Source of the DNA: Polyangium sp. y55x31
GTDB lineage: Bacteria; Myxococcota_A; Polyangia; Polyangiales; Polyangiaceae
Assembly (NCBI RefSeq): GCF_029946505.1
Contig: NZ_JARZHG010000033.1
Coordinates: 1-64,000, forward strand
Direction of reading: 5' to 3'
DNA: 64,000 nucleotides
In this document: piece after piece, positions 17,386 through 27,225 of the stretch
How positions within the stretch are numbered: the stretch's first letter is position 1
Layout of the letters: each line of letters begins with the position of its first letter
Made by a program: the position numbers and the translations under genes
Notes under the pieces: model-generated
Told to the model about the DNA's origin: nothing
Seen by the model: the letters and a program-made list of their open reading frames with translations, nothing else
Database searches by the model: none

Positions 17386-20300
17386 ATGAGTCTCTTTCCC
17401 GGCTACGAGATCACGTCGAAGCTGCACGAAACCACGCGGACGCTCGTGTACCGGGGCCGCCGCACGCACGACGGGCTCCCCGTGGTGCTGAAGACGCTGC
17501 GCCTGGATCGGCCGAGGCCCGAGGAGCTCGCGCGGTTCCGCCGCGAATACGAGATCACGAGCGGGCTCGGCGTCGACGGCGTCATTCGCACGCACGGGCT
17601 TCTGCGCCACGACGGCCGCCTCGCGATCGTGCTCGAAGATTTCGGGGCCGAGCCGCTCAGCGCGTTCCGGGCGCGCGAGCGGCTGCCGATCGAGGAGCTC
17701 CTGCCGCTCATGGTCGGCCTCGCGCGGACCCTCGGCGAGATCCACGGGCGCAACATCATCCACAAGGACGTGAACCCGTCCAACATCGTCATCCACCCGG
17801 GGACCCGCGAGATCAAGCTCATCGATTTCGGCATCGCCACGGCGCTGTCGCGCGAGAGCGCGCCGATGCGGGATCTCAACGTGCTCGAAGGCACGCTGCG
17901 GTACGTCTCGCCGGAGCAGACGGGCCGGACGAACCGCGCCGTCGATCACCGCGCGGACCTCTATTCGCTCGGCATCACGTTCTACGAGCTCTTGACGGGC
18001 CACGTGCCCTTCGAGTCCTCCGACGTGGTGGAGCTCGTGCACCAGCACATCGCGCGCGAGCCCGTGCCTCCGCACGAGCGCGCGCCAGGGATCCCTGCCG
18101 TCGTCTCCGAGATCACGCGCAAGCTCCTCGCGAAATCCCCCGAGGACCGCTACCAGACGGCCTTCGGGCTCGCAGCCGACCTCGAAGCGTGCGTCGCGGC
18201 CCTCGACGCGGGCCGCCCGATCGAGCGTTTTCCCCTGGGCCGGCGCGACGTACCCGACAAACTCCAGATCCCACAGAAGCTCTACGGCCGTGAGCAGGAG
18301 ATCACGAAGCTGCTCTCCACGTTCGACCGCGTGAGCGAGGGCAAGGCCGAGGTGGTGCTCGTCGCCGGCTACTCGGGCGTCGGAAAGAGCGCGCTCGTCA
18401 ACGAGGTCCACGAGCCCATCCTCGCCAAGCGCGGCTACTTCGTCTCCGGCAAGTTCGATCAGCTCAACCGCGACGTCCCCTACAGCTCGCTGATCCAGGC
18501 CTTTCGCGACCTCGTCCGGCAGTTCCTCACCGAGAGCGAGGGGCAACTCGCGGTCTGGCAGAAGCGGCTCTCGGCCGCGCTCGGTTCGAACGGACAGGTG
18601 ATCCTCGACGTCATCCCCGAGGTCGAGCTCATCGTCGGCGCACAGCCGCCGATCTCGCCGCTGCCCGCGAACGAAGCGCAAAACCGCTTCCATTTCGTGT
18701 TCCAGAGCTTCGTTCGCGCGCTGACGGCGGGCGGTCATCCGCTCGTGATCTTCCTCGACGATCTGCAGTGGGCCGACTCGCCGTCCCTGAAGCTCTTGCA
18801 GCTCCTCGTGACCGATCCGGACATGAAGCATTTGCTCGTGATCGGCGCGTACCGCGACAACGAGGTCGGCTCCGGGCATCCGCTGCGGATGACGCTGGAG
18901 GCGCTGGAGAAGGCAAGCGCGCCCGTGACCGAGCTCTCGCTCTCGCCGCTCTCGATCGAGCACGTGCAGAGGCTCCTCGACGACGCGGTGCGCAGCGGCG
19001 AGAGCACCCTGCCGCTCGCCGAGATCGCGCTCGAAAAGACGGGCGGAAACCCCTTCTTCCTCGGCCAGTTCTTGCGCTCGCTCGCCGACGAGCGGCTGCT
19101 CCGCTTCGAGCCGCAGGCCGCGCAGTGGCGCTGGGATCTCGCGGAGATCCGGCGCCGCGACATGACGGACAACGTCGTCGAGCTGATGGCCGCGAAGATC
19201 CAGCGGCTGCCCGCGCGGGCGCAACGCGTGCTCGAGCTCGCGGCTTGCATCGGCGCGCGCTTCGAGCTCGCGACGCTCGCGAAGGTGCACGACGAGCCGC
19301 TGATCGAGACGGCGACGGGGCTCTGGGACGCGCTGCGCGAGGGCCTCGTCGTGCCGATCGGCGACGCCTACCAGCTCGCCGAGCCCGCGGTGCTGGAGAG
19401 CTCGGATGGGATCCCCGACGCGCACTACAAGTTCCTGCACGACCGCGTGCAGCAGGCCGCGTATTCGCTCATCGAGGAGCACCGGCGCGCCGAGATCCAC
19501 CTGCAAATCGGGCGCCTCCTGCTCGAACGCACGCCGCCCGGTCAGCTCGAAGAGCGCCTCTTCGACGTCATCAGCCAGCTCGATCAAGGCAGCGAGCGCA
19601 TCGAGAGCCCGGAGGAGCGCGCCGAGGTCGCGCGGCTGAACCTGCTCGCCGGCAAGAAAGCAAAGGCGTCGGCCGCGTACGAACCCGCGCTGCATTACCT
19701 CGCCGCCGGCATCCGCCTCCTGCCGCCCGGAAGCTTTTCGGATCGGTACGAGCTCGCGTTCGAGCTCTACGTCGAGGCGACCGGCGCCGCGTACCTGAAC
19801 GGCGACTTCGAACGCGCGCAAAAGCTCTCGCAGATCGCCCTCGAGCACGCGCGGACGGCGCTCGACAAGGTGCGGATCCACGAGCTCCGGATGCTGTTCC
19901 ACACGGCGCGCATCGAGTTCGACGCGACGATCCGCGTGGGCCTGCAAGCGCTGGAGCTTCTCGGCGCGCCGCTGCCCGAGGACATCGACACGAACGGCAT
20001 GCTCGCGCGGTACGCCGAGACGGCGGCGCTCATCGGCGACAGGCCCGTCGAATCCCTCGCCGATCTGCCCGAGATGGTCGATCCGACCCAGCTCGCGCGG
20101 CTCCGGCTGCTCGTGACGCTCACGGCGCCGGTCTACATCGGCAAGCCCATGCTCTTCGTGCCGATCGTCTGCGAGATGGTCACGCTCTGCGTCGAGCACG
20201 GGCACGCCGCGCTCTCGCCGTTCGCCTTCGCCGAGTACGGCGTCGTGCGCAGCGCGTTCGGCGATCCGGACGCCGGCAACCTCTACGGCGATCTCGCGCT

Positions 20301-22869
20301 CCGCCTCGTCGATCGCTTCGACGCGCGGGCGCACAGGGCGAAGATCTACACGCTCGTCGGGAGCTTCATCAAGATCTGGAAGGAGCACCTGCGCGTCTCC
20401 TTCGACTTCCTGCGCGAGGCCGTCACGACGGGCCTCGACGTGGGCGATCACGAGTTCGTCGGGTACTCCGCGGCCATCCACGCCTCGGCGATCTTCTACG
20501 CGGGCGAGCCGCTCGACGTCGTGGTCGCGGACGTGGCCCAGCACATCGACGTGCTGTCGCGCGTCAAGCAGGAGCACGGGCTCTCGTTCGCGCGGATCGT
20601 CCGGCAGACCGTGCTGAACCTCATGGGCAAGTCGAAGGATCCCGTCCTGCTCGTGGGCGAGAGCATCGACGAGAGGACGGCGATCCCGCACTTCCTCGAA
20701 GTGAAGAGCGAGAACGCGCTCGGCCTCCTGCACATCTCGAAGTGCATGCTCGCGTATCTCTTCGGCGACACGGCGCTCGCGATCGAGGAGGCCGACGCGG
20801 CGAGGCCCTACCTGAACGCGCTCACGGGGCACATGACGGCCGGGCAGCTCCCGTTCTACCACTCGCTCGCACTGCTGCGCGCGGCGCGCGTGGCGACGCC
20901 GGAGAACCGCGCCGCGCTGCTCGCCCGCGTGGACGAGAACCAGGCGCTCGTGAAGCGCTGGGCCGACAAGGCGCCTGCGAACTACCTGCACAAGTACGAG
21001 CTCGTCGAGGCGGAGCGCGCGCGGCTCTCGGGGCGCGCGTCCGAGGCGATGGACCTCTTCGAGCGGGCGATCAAGGGCGCCACGAAGAACGGGTTCGTGC
21101 AGGAGGAGGCGCTCGCCTACGAGCTCGCGGCGGAGCATTACCTGGAGCTCGGGCGCACGAAGATCGCCGCGACTTACATGGGCGAGGCGCGTTACGGCTA
21201 CGTGCGCTGGGGCGCGTCGGCGAAGGTCGCGGCGCTGAACAAGGAGCACGCGGAGCTGCTCGGATCGGCGGCCCCGCCGCCGCCGAGCACGGCGCAGGGC
21301 GCGACGGTCAACCTCGGCGTCGAGTCCACGACGGGCAGCGGCGGCGAGTCGATCGATCTCGCGACCGTGATGAAGGCCGCCCGCGCGATCTCCGGCGAAA
21401 TCGTCCTCGAACGGCTGAGCTCCACGCTCATGCGGATCCTCCTCGAGAACGCGGGCGCGCAGCGAGGATTTTTGATCCTGGAGCGCGAGGGGCAGCTCTG
21501 CGTCGCGGTCGAGCACACGATCGATCAGGCCGACGTCATCACGCACGACGCGACCCCGCTCGATCGGGAGCCGCGCCTCTCGGGCGCGATCGTGAAGTAC
21601 GTGAGCCGCACGCGCGAGAGCGTCGTGCTCCGGGACGCCGCGCGCGAAGGCCGCTTCACCGCCGATCCGTACATCGCGTCGGCGCGGCCGAAGTCCGTGC
21701 TCTGCGCGCCGCTCATCGATCGGGGCGCCGTCACGGCCATCATCTACCTCGAAAACAACCTCATCGCGGGCGCGTTCACCGCGTCGCGGCTCGACATCCT
21801 GCGCCTCTTGCTCTCGCAAGCCGCGCTCTCGCTGCACAACGCCCGGCTCTTCTCCGACCTCGAAAAGACCTCGACGCGCCTCAAGGCCTCGAAGGATCTG
21901 CTCGAAGAATACAGCCGCACGCTGGAGCAGAAGGTCGACGAGCGCACGCGGGAGCTCTCCGTGAAGAACGCCGAGCTCGGCTCCACGCTCGAGCAGCTCC
22001 GCGACACGCAGCAGCAGCTCGTGATGCAGGAGAAGCTCGCGAGCCTCGGCGCGCTCACGGCCGGCATCGCGCACGAGATGAAGAACCCCTTGAACTTCAT
22101 CATCAACTTCGCCGAGCTCTCCTCCGGGCTCGTGACGGAGCTCGACGAGGGGCTCGCGCAGCTCGACGGCGCCGCGCCGGACACGCTCGAAGAGATCCAG
22201 GAGACGCTCTCGCTCCTGCGCCAGAACGTCGCGAAGATCGGCGAGCACGGCGTGCGGGCGAACCACATCGTGAACGGGATGCTCCTGCATTCGCGCGCCG
22301 GCGGCGGCAAACACGAGCCGGCCGACCTGAACGCCGCCCTCGCCGAGGGGCTCGATCTCGCCTACCACGGCTATCGCGGCAAGACGCCGGGCTTCCACCT
22401 CAAGATCGAGAACGACTGCGATCCCTCGATCGGCCCGGTGGAGATCGCGGTCCAGGACATGGTCCGCGTATTCATCAACGTCGTCAACAACGCCTGCTAC
22501 GCAATGCAGGACAAGCAACGAACGGCCGGCCCCGGCTACACGCCGACGCTCGGGATCCGCACGCGCGGCGATGCAAGCCTGGTCGAGGTGCGCATCCGGG
22601 ACAACGGGACGGGCATCCAGGACGAGATCCTCGGGAAAGTCTTCAATCCGTTCTTCACGACGAAGCCCCCCGGCGAGGGCACCGGGCTCGGGCTCTCGAT
22701 CTGCTACGACACCGTGGTCCAGGGGCACCGCGGCACGATGCAGGTCCACACGGCTCCTGGAGAGTTCACCGAGTTCGTCATTACGCTGCCCAGGCGCCAG
22801 AAGCAGCCGAGCGTCGCCGGTTCGCCCCCGTCCTCGCGCGCCATGGACTCGCGAAAAACCATAACGTGA
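17386..22869 (+). CDS. Giant hybrid Ser/Thr kinase - AAA ATPase - GAF - histidine kinase
   Basis: 1827 residues from ATG 17386. Residues 1-270 are a Hanks-type kinase in which the catalytic loop reads HKDVNPSN (HKD instead of HRD, catalytic Asp kept), followed by DFG and YVSPEQTG. An AAA-type ATPase follows, with Walker A GYSGVGKS near 330 and a FLDDLQWAD Walker B. A long TPR-like helical region comes next, then a GAF domain at about 1319-1490 and a coiled coil. The histidine kinase has phospho-acceptor His1563 in [13 protein letters not shown], an N-box [12 protein letters not shown]1 DNGTGI and G2 GEGTGLGLS. This is the 'trifunctional' kinase family known in cyanobacteria and myxobacteria (HstK-like). 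No response regulator lies next to it. Its front end parallels the protein at 5214-10178. Confidence 0.93.
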   Translation: MSLFPGYEITSKLHETTRTLVYRGRRTHDGLPVVLKTLRLDRPRPEELARFRREYEITSGLGVDGVIRTHGLLRHDGRLAIVLEDFGAEPLSAFRARERLPIEELLPLMVGLARTLGEIHGRNIIHKDVNPSNIVIHPGTREIKLIDFGIATALSRESAPMRDLNVLEGTLRYVSPEQTGRTNRAVDHRADLYSLGITFYELLTGHVPFESSDVVELVHQHIAREPVPPHERAPGIPAVVSEITRKLLAKSPEDRYQTAFGLAADLEACVAALDAGRPIERFPLGRRDVPDKLQIPQKLYGREQEITKLLSTFDRVSEGKAEVVLVAGYSGVGKSALVNEVHEPILAKRGYFVSGKFDQLNRDVPYSSLIQAFRDLVRQFLTESEGQLAVWQKRLSAALGSNGQVILDVIPEVELIVGAQPPISPLPANEAQNRFHFVFQSFVRALTAGGHPLVIFLDDLQWADSPSLKLLQLLVTDPDMKHLLVIGAYRDNEVGSGHPLRMTLEALEKASAPVTELSLSPLSIEHVQRLLDDAVRSGESTLPLAEIALEKTGGNPFFLGQFLRSLADERLLRFEPQAAQWRWDLAEIRRRDMTDNVVELMAAKIQRLPARAQRVLELAACIGARFELATLAKVHDEPLIETATGLWDALREGLVVPIGDAYQLAEPAVLESSDGIPDAHYKFLHDRVQQAAYSLIEEHRRAEIHLQIGRLLLERTPPGQLEERLFDVISQLDQGSERIESPEERAEVARLNLLAGKKAKASAAYEPALHYLAAGIRLLPPGSFSDRYELAFELYVEATGAAYLNGDFERAQKLSQIALEHARTALDKVRIHELRMLFHTARIEFDATIRVGLQALELLGAPLPEDIDTNGMLARYAETAALIGDRPVESLADLPEMVDPTQLARLRLLVTLTAPVYIGKPMLFVPIVCEMVTLCVEHGHAALSPFAFAEYGVVRSAFGDPDAGNLYGDLALRLVDRFDARAHRAKIYTLVGSFIKIWKEHLRVSFDFLREAVTTGLDVGDHEFVGYSAAIHASAIFYAGEPLDVVVADVAQHIDVLSRVKQEHGLSFARIVRQTVLNLMGKSKDPVLLVGESIDERTAIPHFLEVKSENALGLLHISKCMLAYLFGDTALAIEEADAARPYLNALTGHMTAGQLPFYHSLALLRAARVATPENRAALLARVDENQALVKRWADKAPANYLHKYELVEAERARLSGRASEAMDLFERAIKGATKNGFVQEEALAYELAAEHYLELGRTKIAATYMGEARYGYVRWGASAKVAALNKEHAELLGSAAPPPPSTAQGATVNLGVESTTGSGGESIDLATVMKAARAISGEIVLERLSSTLMRILLENAGAQRGFLILEREGQLCVAVEHTIDQADVITHDATPLDREPRLSGAIVKYVSRTRESVVLRDAAREGRFTADPYIASARPKSVLCAPLIDRGAVTAIIYLENNLIAGAFTASRLDILRLLLSQAALSLHNARLFSDLEKTSTRLKASKDLLEEYSRTLEQKVDERTRELSVKNAELGSTLEQLRDTQQQLVMQEKLASLGALTAGIAHEMKNPLNFIINFAELSSGLVTELDEGLAQLDGAAPDTLEEIQETLSLLRQNVAKIGEHGVRANHIVNGMLLHSRAGGGKHEPADLNAALAEGLDLAYHGYRGKTPGFHLKIENDCDPSIGPVEIAVQDMVRVFINVVNNACYAMQDKQRTAGPGYTPTLGIRTRGDASLVEVRIRDNGTGIQDEILGKVFNPFFTTKPPGEGTGLGLSICYDTVVQGHRGTMQVHTAPGEFTEFVITLPRRQKQPSVAGSPPSSRAMDSRKTIT

Positions 22870-22971
22870 CGCTAGGTGAGGTTCGGCGCGGCGTGCACGG
22901 AAGCCGAAAAACGTAGCCGGATCACCGCTCTCGTGCCGTTCGTCCTTGATGGGCGGATGAAACTGCTGCAT

Positions 22972-22986
22972 TGTCCAGAACGGACA
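22972..22986. promoter_or_regulatory. Palindrome overlapping the start codon of the oxidoreductase operon
   Basis: TGTCC and GGACA form a perfect 5+5 inverted repeat with a 5-bp spacer, and the last base is the A of the ATG at 22986. The position would suit a repressor operator or a translation-blocking structure for the 23-30 kb operon. The palindrome is short and could be chance. Confidence 0.3.
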
Positions 22987-25154
22987 TGCACGTTCTCGGA
23001 CGCCCCATTCGGGTGGCAATCATCGGAGGCGGGTGCGCATCGATGGCGGCCGCCTTCGAGCTGACCCGCCCCGAGCATCGCGGCCTCTACGACGTCACGA
23101 TCTACCAGATGGGCTTCCGGCTCGGCGGCAAAGGCGCCTCGGGCCGCGGGCCGTCGGGCCGCATCGAGGAGCACGGGCTGCACCTCTGGATGGGGTTTTA
23201 CGAAAATGCGTTCCGCCTGATGCGGTCGTGTTATGGCGAGCTCCGGCGCAATCCGCGCGCTTGCCCCATCGCGACGTTCGAGGACGCGTTTGCCCCCGCG
23301 CCCGTCGTGGGCGTGACGGATCGTTTGCCGAGCGGCGCCTGGGAGCCGTGGGTCGCCCATTTCCCGCCCGGCAAGGGCCTGCCCGGGGATCCGCTGGAGG
23401 AGCGCAACCCCTTCAGCGTCGCGGGATACCTGGAGAAGGCGCTCGCGCTCGTCCCCGAGCTCTTGCGTTCGGCGAACGCGGGGCGCGCCGCGGCCGCGTG
23501 GCCCGGGTCCGAGGGCGCGCGCCGCGCCGGGGCGTCGCCGGGCGACGTGCTCGGGATGATCGAGCGCATCCTGCGGTACGGGCAGCTCGCCACGACGGCG
23601 GCCGTGTTCGAGGCGGTGGACCTCCTGCGCACGGCGTTGCAATCGCTGTTCGCGCTGTCGCCGCGGGACAGCGTGCAAGCGACACTGCTCCGGCTGCTCG
23701 ACGCGATCGGGGCGGTCGTGCGGCGGGAGCTCGACGCGCTCGTGGGCGGGGACATGGGGCTTCGGCGGGTGTGGGAGGTCGTCGAGCTCATTCTCTGCAT
23801 CGTGCGGGGCTCGCTCCGGTACGGGCTCGCGTTCCATCCGGACGGGTTCGACGCGATCAACGAATACGAATGGTCGGACTGGCTCCGCCGGAATGGCGCG
23901 TCCGAGCGGTCGCTCGACTCCGGGTTCGTCCGCGCGCTCTACGATCTCGCGTTCGCGTACGAGGACGGCGACGTGCGGCGGCCGGCCCTCGCGGCGGGCG
24001 TCGCGCTCCGCGGCGCGCTGCGGATGTTCTTCACGTACCGCGGCTCGCTGTTCTTCCGCATGCAGGCCGGCATGGGCGACATCGTGTTCGCCCCGATCTA
24101 CGAGGTCTTGAAGCAGCGCGGCGCGCATTTCGAGTTTTTCCACCGCCTGCGCAACGTAAAACTCTCGCCGCCCGAGGCGGGGCCTGCGCACGTGACGGGG
24201 CTCGAATTCGACGTGCAGGCCGAGATCGTGGGCGGCGGCGAGTACGCGCCGCTCGTGGACGTCAAGGGGCTTCCGTGCTGGCCCGCGATGGCCGATTACC
24301 GGCAGCTCGTGGACGGCGAGCGCCTCGAACGCGAAGGGTGGGCCTTCGAATCCCACTGGGAGACGCGCCGCGCGGGTGAAAAAACGCTCCGTGTGGGGGC
24401 GGATTTCGATTTCGTCGTCCTCGGCGTGAGCGTCGGCGCCATTCCGCACGTGGCGCCCGAGCTCGTGGAGCGGGCGCCGTCGTGGCGGGCGATGGTGCAG
24501 AACGTGAAAAGCGTCGCGACGCAGGCCTTTCAGGTCTGGCTGCGGGCGGACGCGCGGGAGCTCGGCTGGAATCGGCCCGGGCCGGTCAACGTGTCGGGGT
24601 TCGTCGAGCCATTCGATACGTGGGCGGACATGACGCACCTCGAACGAGTCGAGTGCTTCGAGGAGCCGGTCCGATCGATCGCGTATTTCTGCAGCGTCTT
24701 GCCGGACGTCGCGCCCGAAAACCCGGATCTGCCCGCGATCGCGCGCGCCTACGTGCGCGACAACGTGGTGCGGTTCCTCGACTGGGACGTGGGCTGGCTC
24801 TGGCCCGCGGCCGTCCGCAGGCCGGGCGAATTCCGCTGGGAATTGCTGGTCGACCCCGAGGAGGCCCGCGCCGGCGCGCCTCAGCGCACGGGCGCGGCGA
24901 GGTTCGACTCGCAATACTGGACGGCGAACGTGAATCCCTCGGACCGGTACGTCCTGTCGCTGCCCGGGACCATCAAGTACCGCATTTCGCCGCTCGACAT
25001 GACCTTCGACAACCTGACCATCGCCGGCGACTGGACGCGCTCCGGGCTCGATACGGGCTGCGTCGAGTCGGCCGTGATGTCGGGGCTGCTCGCCGCGCAC
25101 GCCATCAGCCATCATCCTCCCCTCGAAGAAATCATCGGATACGATCACCCATGA
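22986..25154 (+). CDS. FAD/NAD(P)-binding oxidoreductase, carotenoid-desaturase-like
   Basis: 722 residues from ATG 22986; a TTG 15 bp upstream is also in frame. The N-terminal Rossmann motif IRVAIIGGGCASMAAAFEL is followed by an acidic/aromatic strand end and RLGGKGASGRG, the pattern of flavin amine-oxidase and phytoene-desaturase-like enzymes (NAD(P)-binding_8). Near the C-terminus NLTIAGDWTRSGLDTGCVE corresponds to the second FAD-contact motif of that superfamily. It is longer than typical desaturases (about 500), with an insertion around residues 150-330. It is first of four co-directional genes that include a polyprenyl synthase, so a polyprenyl or carotenoid-like substrate is a reasonable inference, not shown. 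Its TGA overlaps the ATG of the next gene (ATGA). Confidence 0.82.
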   Translation: MHVLGRPIRVAIIGGGCASMAAAFELTRPEHRGLYDVTIYQMGFRLGGKGASGRGPSGRIEEHGLHLWMGFYENAFRLMRSCYGELRRNPRACPIATFEDAFAPAPVVGVTDRLPSGAWEPWVAHFPPGKGLPGDPLEERNPFSVAGYLEKALALVPELLRSANAGRAAAAWPGSEGARRAGASPGDVLGMIERILRYGQLATTAAVFEAVDLLRTALQSLFALSPRDSVQATLLRLLDAIGAVVRRELDALVGGDMGLRRVWEVVELILCIVRGSLRYGLAFHPDGFDAINEYEWSDWLRRNGASERSLDSGFVRALYDLAFAYEDGDVRRPALAAGVALRGALRMFFTYRGSLFFRMQAGMGDIVFAPIYEVLKQRGAHFEFFHRLRNVKLSPPEAGPAHVTGLEFDVQAEIVGGGEYAPLVDVKGLPCWPAMADYRQLVDGERLEREGWAFESHWETRRAGEKTLRVGADFDFVVLGVSVGAIPHVAPELVERAPSWRAMVQNVKSVATQAFQVWLRADARELGWNRPGPVNVSGFVEPFDTWADMTHLERVECFEEPVRSIAYFCSVLPDVAPENPDLPAIARAYVRDNVVRFLDWDVGWLWPAAVRRPGEFRWELLVDPEEARAGAPQRTGAARFDSQYWTANVNPSDRYVLSLPGTIKYRISPLDMTFDNLTIAGDWTRSGLDTGCVESAVMSGLLAAHAISHHPPLEEIIGYDHP

Positions 25155-26140
25155 GCCAGTGGAATCCGCACGATCGCCCTCCCCCCCACGACGCGCCCGT
25201 GCAGGACCGGCTGCGGCGCGATCCACCCGCCCGCACCCAGCCCATTCGGGACGTGCCCTTGATCTTCCGCTCCCCGCCGGAGCGCCGCCCCGAGCCCATG
25301 CCGGGGCCGAATGGCCCCATCCCGCCGAACGGCCACCCCTCCCTCGAAGCGGGCGTGTCCACGGCCTACCGCGTGTATGACGAATACATGCGGCGCGGCC
25401 GGGACGCAGCGCGCGGGTTCGGCGGATCGTGGAACGAAGCCGGGCCACTTTCGTACGGCGACATGGCGCGGCGGGCCATGCGATACTGGTCCGACGCGAT
25501 TGGCATGATGTTCGATTTCGCCGGGCCGATGGGCTTCATGCCGCAACACGGACGCGCGCCCGGCTCCCCGTATACACATTCCCCCTACGGCGGGTACGAT
25601 CCGCGCGCGGCCTACGCGCCGCAAGGCCGCTACGAGCCGCCCCCGCCGTACGGCAAGCCCGAGCCCCCGGCCCCGTATGGCCGGTACGAACCGCCGCCGC
25701 CGCGTGAGCGCTACGAGCCGCCGCCGCAGCGCGCCCATGCGCCGCCTCCGCGCGAGCGTTACGAGCCGCCTCCCCCGCCATGGGCGACCCGCGGGCCGGG
25801 ACCTGCCGCCCCGGCGCAGGCCCCGCGCCCGTCGCTCGAGGCGCCGGAGCTGGGAGCGGGCATTGCATTGCGGTTCGACGTTCACCTGGGCCGCGCCGCG
25901 GAGGTGCGCCTGCACCTCGGGCCCGGCGCCGCCGGAAAACACCTCGTCGCCCCGGCGCTCGCCGCGCTCGACGCGCAGGGCGCGCCTCCGCTCGAAGGCG
26001 TGCGATTCTCGAACGACGGCGCCATCGGGCTCACCCTGCAAGTCCCGCCCGAGCAGCCCGCCGGCACCTACAGCGGCGTGGTGATCGACGAAGCGAGCCG
26101 AACGCCCGTCGGTCGCGTCACCGTCACCTTGAAGGCCTGA
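25151..26140 (+). CDS. Pro/Tyr-rich protein with C-terminal beta-sandwich-like domain
   Basis: 329 residues. The ATG at 25151 overlaps the previous stop by 4 bp, indicating translational coupling. Layout: a disordered Pro/Arg-rich N-terminus (1-75), a short helical region around 75-125 (STAYRVYDEYMRRGRDAARG, then MARRAMRYWSDAIGMMFDF), a Pro-Tyr-Glu repeat linker (YEPPPP, YGRYEPPPP, RERYEPPP) at about 130-215, and a final 100-residue domain rich in predicted strands ending in PAGTYSGVVIDEA. The amphipathic segment may bind membrane or a partner enzyme; that is inference. It is not recognised as an enzyme. Its invariant placement inside the operon suggests an accessory or scaffold role for the flanking isoprenoid-type enzymes. 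Confidence 0.8.
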   Translation: MSQWNPHDRPPPHDAPVQDRLRRDPPARTQPIRDVPLIFRSPPERRPEPMPGPNGPIPPNGHPSLEAGVSTAYRVYDEYMRRGRDAARGFGGSWNEAGPLSYGDMARRAMRYWSDAIGMMFDFAGPMGFMPQHGRAPGSPYTHSPYGGYDPRAAYAPQGRYEPPPPYGKPEPPAPYGRYEPPPPRERYEPPPQRAHAPPPRERYEPPPPPWATRGPGPAAPAQAPRPSLEAPELGAGIALRFDVHLGRAAEVRLHLGPGAAGKHLVAPALAALDAQGAPPLEGVRFSNDGAIGLTLQVPPEQPAGTYSGVVIDEASRTPVGRVTVTLKA

Positions 26141-26157
26141 TCGGGGCCGAGGACGCC

Positions 26158-27183
26158 ATGCTCGCCGAGATCGTCCCCGCCGTCTTGCAAGAATACGGTG
26201 CGGCCGCGCGCTCGCGGCTCTTTCAATACATCCCGGCGCGCGAGCCGCGGCGCTGGCTCTACGACCTCGTGGCCGATTATCCGCAGCGCGGCGGCCGTGG
26301 CTTCCGGCCGAGCCTCTGCATCGCCACGGCCCGCGCCTTCGGCTGCCCGCCCGAGGATGCCCTCGATACGGCCGCGTCCATCGAGCTCTTGCACAATGCC
26401 ATGCTCGTCCACGACGACATCGAGGACGAGAGTGAGCGCCGCCGGGGCAAACCCACGCTGCACACGACGCACGGCATTCCGATCGCCATCAACGTCGGCG
26501 ACATGCTCGGGCTCCTCGGCCTGCGCCCGCTGCTCGTGAACTTCCGGACCCTCGGCCCGCGCCTCGCGCTGCGCATCCTCGAAGAGACCGAGCGCATGGC
26601 CTCGGAGACGGCCGAAGGGCAGGCCATGGAGCTCGGCTGGCGCCACGAGAATTCGACCAGCGTGCGCGAGGCCGATTATCTCGAAATGGTCCTCAAGAAG
26701 ACGTGCTGGCTCGGGATGATCCACCCGGTCCGGGTCGGCGCGATGATCGCCACGTTCGACTCGGTCGATCCCGACTCGTTCATCCGGTTCGGCTTCTTTC
26801 TCGGCGCGGCCTTCCAGATCCAGGACGATCTCCTGAACCTGACCGGCGACGAAAACGATTACGGCAAGGAGCTCGGGGGCGACATCCACGAGGGCAAACG
26901 CACGATGATGCTGATTCGCCTCTTCGAGGCGGCGACGGCGGAGGAGCGCGAGCGCCTCGGCCGCCTGCTCGCGCTCCCGCGCGCCGAGCGCACCCGCGAG
27001 GAGATCGCCTGGGTGCGCGAGCGGATGGATCATTACGGGTGCATCGAGTACGCGCGCGAGGTCGCGCAGGGGCTCGCGGGCGCTGCCTCGCACGAGTTTT
27101 CCCTCCTGTTCGGCGCGCTGCCGGACTCCAAGGACAAGCGGTTCATCGAAGCGCTCCCCCGCTGGGTCATCGAGCGGGCTTGA
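26158..27183 (+). CDS. Polyprenyl diphosphate synthase (trans-isoprenyl transferase)
   Basis: 341 residues from ATG 26158, 17 bp after the previous stop. It is an all-helical isoprenyl synthase: the substrate-binding segment GGRGFRPSLC, the first Asp-rich motif HDDIEDESERRRG (DDxxD) at about residue 85, and the second region FQIQDDLLNLTGDENDYGKE followed by GGDIHEGKRTMM. The second Asp-rich motif reads DDLLN rather than DDxxD; variation at this place occurs in the family. It should condense IPP onto allylic diphosphates in the cytoplasm. Chain length cannot be set from sequence reading, although the two residues before the first motif are the ones to inspect. Third gene of the operon. Confidence 0.9.
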   Translation: MLAEIVPAVLQEYGAAARSRLFQYIPAREPRRWLYDLVADYPQRGGRGFRPSLCIATARAFGCPPEDALDTAASIELLHNAMLVHDDIEDESERRRGKPTLHTTHGIPIAINVGDMLGLLGLRPLLVNFRTLGPRLALRILEETERMASETAEGQAMELGWRHENSTSVREADYLEMVLKKTCWLGMIHPVRVGAMIATFDSVDPDSFIRFGFFLGAAFQIQDDLLNLTGDENDYGKELGGDIHEGKRTMMLIRLFEAATAEERERLGRLLALPRAERTREEIAWVRERMDHYGCIEYAREVAQGLAGAASHEFSLLFGALPDSKDKRFIEALPRWVIERA

Positions 27184-27225
27184 CGAGCGGCCGCGGCAAC
27201 ACGACAAACGCTCCGGAGACGAACC

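Noticed and set aside
17119-23019. Very long open frame on the minus strand opposite the giant kinase
   Set aside because: Arg/Glu/Leu-rich composition without motifs, fully antisense to a protein with clear kinase, AAA, GAF and histidine-kinase motifs; an effect of high GC.
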